Shown here in pieces: positions 60,554 through 64,000 of a DNA stretch of 64,000 bases. The notes under the pieces were generated by a model, which was not told where the DNA came from, searched no databases, and worked only from the letters and a program-made list of their open reading frames with translations. The position numbers were made by a program, and so were the translations under genes. The stretch is from assembly GCA_036266995.1 (NCBI GenBank), contig DATAWX010000043.1:1-64000 (forward strand), in the 5' to 3' direction. The stretch is from GCA-003244245 sp036266995. GTDB taxonomy: Bacteria; Actinomycetota; Actinomycetes; Mycobacteriales; Pseudonocardiaceae. Position 1 is the stretch's first letter; each line of letters begins with the position of its first letter.

Positions 60554-60748
60554 TTACGGCCGCAAGCTCATCGGGCCGTAGACGACAGACTCCCCGTCGA
60601 GCAGGGTGACCGCCGCGACGCCGCCGTCGAGCAGACCCTGCCATTCGCCGCTGAGCCACTGTTCGGCGGCGGTCTGGTCGTCGAAGGTGATATCCGGCCC
60701 GGGTGCCGGGCCGCCGGCCGGACCCTGGTACCGCCACCGCAGGGCCAT
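60554..60748 (-). CDS. Small conserved-looking protein, unknown function
   Basis: A 64-residue protein: MALRWRYQGPAGGPAPGPDITFDDQTAAEQWLSGEWQGLLDGGVAAVTLLDGESVVYGPMSL. It has an alternating strand/helix pattern with aromatic residues and no cysteines or membrane segment. It is convergent with the DUF3043 gene and divergent from cobU. I do not recognise the family; regular codon use and a good amphipathic pattern favour a real gene. Confidence 0.6.
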   Translation of the reverse strand: MALRWRYQGPAGGPAPGPDITFDDQTAAEQWLSGEWQGLLDGGVAAVTLLDGESVVYGPMSLRP

Positions 60749-60803
60749 CGCATACTCCCGTCTGCTGCCGCCGTCTGGGCAGCCTGACGGTAGCGTCAGG
60801 CGG

Positions 60804-62486
60804 GTGCGGACGCTGGTACTCGGTGGTGCGCGTTCAGGCAAGTCCGCCTACGCCGAAGGACTGCTCAGCGATGCGCGGGTGGACTACCTGGCAACCGCCC
60901 GGCGCCGGCCCGATGACGAGGACTGGGAGGCGCGGATCTCCGCGCACGTGGCCCGCAGGCCACCGAGCTGGCACACCGTTGAGCCGGTCGACCTTCCCGC
61001 CGCACTGCGCGCTGCCAGCGGGGTTCCGATGTTGGTTGACGACATCGCCACGTGGTTGACCGGAGAGCTGGACGACGCGGGCGCCTGGGACGGCGGCGCG
61101 CAGACGCTGCGGGCGTGCCGCGCGCGGTGCGCCGAACTGGTGTCGGCGGTGGCGGCTTGCCCGGTCCGGCTGGTGCTGGTCAGCGCGGAGGTCGGGCTGG
61201 GCATTGTCCCGCCGACCCGCGCGGGGCGGCTGTTCCGTGACGAGCTGGGCGCGCTGAACGCCGAGCTCGCCGTGGTGTGCGACGAGGTCTTGCTGGTGGT
61301 GGCCGGTCTGGCCGTCACGCTGCGCGACAGGCAGCGGCCGGCACCGCCGGCGACCGGGATGGATGGGCAAGGATGGGCCACGCGACGGATCCCGAGCACC
61401 CAGGAGAGCCGAGTGCAGTTCCCCACGATCACTCCACCCGACCAGCAGGCCCACCGCGAAGCGGTAGCCCGCCATGAGCAGCTGACCAAACCGCCGGGAT
61501 CGTTGGGCCGGCTGGAGGAGCTGGGGGTGTGGGCGACCGCCTGCCAGGGCGCCTGCCCACCGCACCCGTTCGTCCGCCCGCAGGTCGTGGTGTTCGCCGG
61601 GGACCACGGCATCGCCGCGCACGGAGTCTCCGCCTATCCCAGCGAGGTCACCCAGCAGATGGTGGGCAACTTCCTCAGCGACGGGGCGGCGATCAACGTG
61701 CTCGCCGCGGTGGCGGGGGCAGAGGTGCGGGTGGTCGACGTGGCGGTGGATTGCGACCCGGCCGCTGATACGGCACCGCCGCTGGTCACCAGGCACAAGG
61801 TTCGCCGTGGCAGCGGCGCGATCCACCTGCAGGATGCGTTGACTGACACGGAGGTGACCCAGGCAGTGGACGCCGGCGTGACGATCGCCGACGAAGAGAT
61901 CGATCGTGGCGCCGACCTGCTGATCGCGGGCGACATGGGGATCGGCAACACGACTCCGGCCGCGGTCCTCATCGCGGCGCTCACCGGGACTGAACCGGTG
62001 GCGGTCGTGGGCCGCGGCACCGGGATCGACGACGCCGGTTGGATGCGCAAGACCGCGGCGATCCGCGATGCATTGCGCCGGGCCCGCCCGATCGTCAATG
62101 ATCCTCTCGCGCTGGTGCGCACTGCCGGAGGTGCCGATATCGCGGCAATGGCCGGCTTCCTGGCCCAGGCCGCCGTCCGGCGCACCCCGGTGATTCTCGA
62201 CGGCGTGGTCGTCGGAGCAGCAGCGATGCTCGCCGAGGAGCTCGCGCCGGGAGCGCGGCAGTGGTGGGTGGCCGGGCACCGGTCGATGGAACCCGCACAC
62301 ACCGTGGCGCTGGAGCATCTGGAGTTGACACCCATCCTCGATCTGGGCATGCGGTTGGGTGAGGGCTCGGGGGCGGTCGTCGCCTTGCCCCTGGTGCAGA
62401 TGGCGGTACGGGTGCTCGCCGACATGGCCACCTTCGCCGCCGCCGGAGTCTCCGGACCTTCAGGTGCTCCGTTGCCCGCGAGGTGA
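60804..62486 (+). CDS. cobT: CobU-CobT fusion: adenosylcobinamide kinase plus DMB phosphoribosyltransferase
   Basis: One open frame of 560 codons has no stop between two complete enzymes. Residues 1-170 are CobU-like: VRTLVLGGARSGKSAYAE (P-loop), YLATARRRPDDEDWEARI, LVLVSAEVGLGIVPP and FRDELGALNAELA. Residues ~204-560 are CobT: LTKPPGSLGRLEELG, VVFAGDHGIAAHGVSAYP, AGDMGIGNTTPA, TAGGADIAAMAGF and a catalytic Glu near LDLGMRLGEGSG. Between them lies a ~33-residue linker without structure. A GTG at 61413 with GGAGA five bases upstream would allow internal initiation of a separate CobT. Together with cobS these build the lower ligand loop of cobalamin. Start GTG at 60804. Confidence 0.88.
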   Translation: MRTLVLGGARSGKSAYAEGLLSDARVDYLATARRRPDDEDWEARISAHVARRPPSWHTVEPVDLPAALRAASGVPMLVDDIATWLTGELDDAGAWDGGAQTLRACRARCAELVSAVAACPVRLVLVSAEVGLGIVPPTRAGRLFRDELGALNAELAVVCDEVLLVVAGLAVTLRDRQRPAPPATGMDGQGWATRRIPSTQESRVQFPTITPPDQQAHREAVARHEQLTKPPGSLGRLEELGVWATACQGACPPHPFVRPQVVVFAGDHGIAAHGVSAYPSEVTQQMVGNFLSDGAAINVLAAVAGAEVRVVDVAVDCDPAADTAPPLVTRHKVRRGSGAIHLQDALTDTEVTQAVDAGVTIADEEIDRGADLLIAGDMGIGNTTPAAVLIAALTGTEPVAVVGRGTGIDDAGWMRKTAAIRDALRRARPIVNDPLALVRTAGGADIAAMAGFLAQAAVRRTPVILDGVVVGAAAMLAEELAPGARQWWVAGHRSMEPAHTVALEHLELTPILDLGMRLGEGSGAVVALPLVQMAVRVLADMATFAAAGVSGPSGAPLPAR

Positions 62487-63232
62487 TCAGCGGGTTGCGA
62501 CTCGCACTGTCCTGGCTGACCATCGCGCCGACCGGTACGCCCGTCGAGGTGGATCGGGCAGTTGCCCGCCACGCGCTGTACTGGGCGCCCTTGGTGGGCG
62601 CCGCATTGGGCTTGCCGGCCGTAGGGCTGCTGACAGCGCTGCATGCGGTGGGCACTCCGTCGCTGCTGACCGGATTGGTCGTGGTGGCGGCGCTGGCCGG
62701 GCTGACTCGGGCGATGCATCTCGATGGGCTGGCTGACACCGCTGACGGGCTGGGTTGCTACGGAGGGCCGCAGCGGGCCCTGGAGGTGATGCGGGACGGG
62801 TCGACCGGGCCGTTCGGAGTGATCGCCCTAGTCCTGGTGCTCACCACACAAGCAGAAGCGCTGGGGACACTCGCGGAGACCGGGCGACCGATTCCCGTGG
62901 TGCTCGCGCTAATCGCGGGGCGGGCCGCATTCGGTTGGTGCGCCCGGACCGGGGTGCCAGCAGCCCGGACCTCCGGATTGGGTGCTGTGGTGGCCGGCAG
63001 CCAGCCACTCATCGTCCCCGTGGCGTGGTCGGCAATCCTGCTGACCGCCGGTTTGGTCGCCGTCCCCGAACGCCCCTGGCAGGGAACGCTGGCCGTCGCC
63101 GCGGCCGCCCTGGTGGTAGTCGCAACATCAGCACACACCCACCGCAGATTCGGCGGCGTCACCGGCGACGTTCTTGGCGCCGCCGCTGAACTGACCACCA
63201 CCGTGATCCTCGCCCTCTGCGCCCTGGGTTGA
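62483..63232 (+). CDS. cobS: Adenosylcobinamide-GDP ribazoletransferase (cobalamin synthase)
   Basis: A 249-residue integral membrane enzyme that joins adenosylcobinamide-GDP to alpha-ribazole(-phosphate). It begins GLRLALSWLTIAPTG and carries the acidic signature MHLDGLADTADGLG with MRDGSTGPFGVIALVL, followed by several helices and the terminal GGVTGDVLGAAAELTTTVILA. Start GTG at 62483 overlaps the cobT stop by four bases (GTGA), indicating coupled translation. Confidence 0.94.
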   Translation: MISGLRLALSWLTIAPTGTPVEVDRAVARHALYWAPLVGAALGLPAVGLLTALHAVGTPSLLTGLVVVAALAGLTRAMHLDGLADTADGLGCYGGPQRALEVMRDGSTGPFGVIALVLVLTTQAEALGTLAETGRPIPVVLALIAGRAAFGWCARTGVPAARTSGLGAVVAGSQPLIVPVAWSAILLTAGLVAVPERPWQGTLAVAAAALVVVATSAHTHRRFGGVTGDVLGAAAELTTTVILALCALG

Positions 63233-63248
63233 GCTGCGGGAGGTGGCG

Positions 63249-64000
63249 TCAGGTGAGGGGGACCATCCAGCCGTGCGAGTCAGCGGCGGCACCGCGTTGG
63301 ATCGCGGTGAGAGAGGAACGCAGCGCAATGGTGATTGGGCCGGGTGTGCCGCTGCCGATGGTGAACTCGCCACCGGAGTGCGCGACCCGCCCAACCGGCG
63401 TGATCACCGCGGCGGTGCCGCAGGCGAAGACTTCCGAGATGTCCCCGGCCTGGACGCCCTTCTCCCACTCCTCAGTGGAGATCCGTCGCTCCTCGGCGGA
63501 CAGGCCATGGTCCTTGGCCAAGGTGAGCAGGGAGTCGCGGGTGATCCCGGGCAGCAACGCGCCGGTGAGCTCAGGTGTCACCAGCCGGGCTTGGCTGCCC
63601 TCGCCGAAGACGAAGTAGAGGTTCATCCCGCCCATCTCTTCCACCCAGCGCCGCTCCACTGCATCCAGCCAGACGACTTGGTCGCAGCCCTTGTCAGCGG
63701 CTTGCTGCTGGGCCAGTAACGAAGCGGCGTAGTTGCCAGCGAACTTGGCTGCGCCGGTCCCCCCGGGTGCGGCCCGGACGTATTCACTGCACAGCCACAC
63801 GCTCACCGGCTTAAGGCCACCGCGGAAGTACGGACCAGCCGGGGAGGCGATCAGCAGGTAGCGGTAGGACGTCGCGGGACGAACCCCCAGACTCACCTCA
63901 GTGGCGAACAGCATCGGCCGCAGATACAAAGAGTCCTCGCCGCCGGCAGCGGGCACCCAGCCGATGTCGGCGCGCACCAGTTCCCGCAGTGAACCGAGGA
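63249..64000 (-). CDS. ilvE: Branched-chain amino acid aminotransferase, N-terminus cut by window edge
   Basis: The last ~250 codons of an IlvE-type (fold IV) PLP aminotransferase, open to the right edge. Visible: LYLRPMLFATEVSLGVRPATSYRYLLIASPAGPYF, the PLP lysine in GGTGAAKFAGNYAASLLAQQ, VVWLDAVERRWVEEMGGMNLYFVFGEG, LPGITRDSLL and EVFACGTAAVITPVG. It carries out the last step of Leu, Ile and Val synthesis. The place after cobS matches M. tuberculosis Rv2210c. Confidence 0.95.
   Translation of the reverse strand, partial: LGSLRELVRADIGWVPAAGGEDSLYLRPMLFATEVSLGVRPATSYRYLLIASPAGPYFRGGLKPVSVWLCSEYVRAAPGGTGAAKFAGNYAASLLAQQQAADKGCDQVVWLDAVERRWVEEMGGMNLYFVFGEGSQARLVTPELTGALLPGITRDSLLTLAKDHGLSAEERRISTEEWEKGVQAGDISEVFACGTAAVITPVGRVAHSGGEFTIGSGTPGPITIALRSSLTAIQRGAAADSHGWMVPLT

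Noticed and set aside
60834..62719. Long minus-strand frames opposite cobU-cobT
   Set aside because: They run antisense to enzymes with intact motifs and consist of His/Arg/Gly-rich sequence typical of shadows.

Overview
The window is a G+C-rich actinobacterial chromosome segment, most probably from the Pseudonocardiales or a close relative of the mycobacteria. Support comes from gene content: a cytochrome bcc-aa3 supercomplex (ctaE-qcrCAB, ctaC-ctaF), a PimB-type mannosyltransferase, a mycothiol-dependent-enzyme-fold protein, GarA, PknL with its Rv2175c-type partner, a type II DAHP synthase and GuaB1. Most of the right half follows, from memory, the M. tuberculosis order Rv2175c to Rv2210c, and 15.6-27.4 kb follows parts of Rv1822-Rv1843c. 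No rRNA, tRNA, CRISPR array, insertion sequence or phage gene was recognised.

Layout. 0-5.3 kb is the least conserved part: a partial MFS transporter, a molybdate-type regulator, two tandem SenX3-like histidine kinases that each keep only the first codons of a RegX3-type response regulator, and a decayed Ig-like surface-protein gene. 5.5-11.2 kb holds htpG with unusually low G+C, then an aldehyde dehydrogenase/DUF779 pair divergent from a GAF regulator that carries a frameshift. 11.4-17.9 kb holds a phosphopantetheinyl transferase, a GH65 phosphorylase, a PfkB kinase, GuaB1 and a LOG-Nudix fusion with worn catalytic motifs. 18.1-27.4 kb holds paired CNNM/CorC membrane proteins, then gcvP, MerR, DUF151, MerR, garA, gcvH and a CDP-alcohol phosphatidyltransferase. 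27.6-35.6 kb holds a mycothiol-type enzyme, a methyltransferase, a membrane Ser/Thr kinase, a Ski2-like helicase, a thioredoxin-fold protein, AIM24 and an MT0933-type antitoxin-like protein.

35.6-50.9 kb holds a PASTA-bearing PknL, aroG, a phosphofructokinase with pyrophosphate-type residues, an exoribonuclease, an acyltransferase, an SRPBCC protein, a phosphoesterase, fadD15, pimB, two NlpC/P60 cell-wall hydrolases, trpD and a pseudo-receiver. 51.1-57.2 kb encodes the respiratory supercomplex. 57.3-64 kb holds asnB, an A-type Fe-S carrier, a DUF3043 protein, cobalamin nucleotide-loop genes (an in-frame cobU-cobT fusion, then cobS) and the start-truncated ilvE.

The main non-coding signals are near-perfect palindromes. 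Two related ones (48 and 46 bp) sit between convergent genes and supply the stop codons of three of the four flanking genes. Other hairpins lie at the qcrB/ctaF and asnB/erpA junctions, and two tandem palindromes occupy a divergent promoter. A shared direct-repeat box precedes both NlpC/P60 genes, and a 139-bp element with 23-bp inverted ends lies beside trpD. All homology statements rest on reading motifs by eye; no database search was run.
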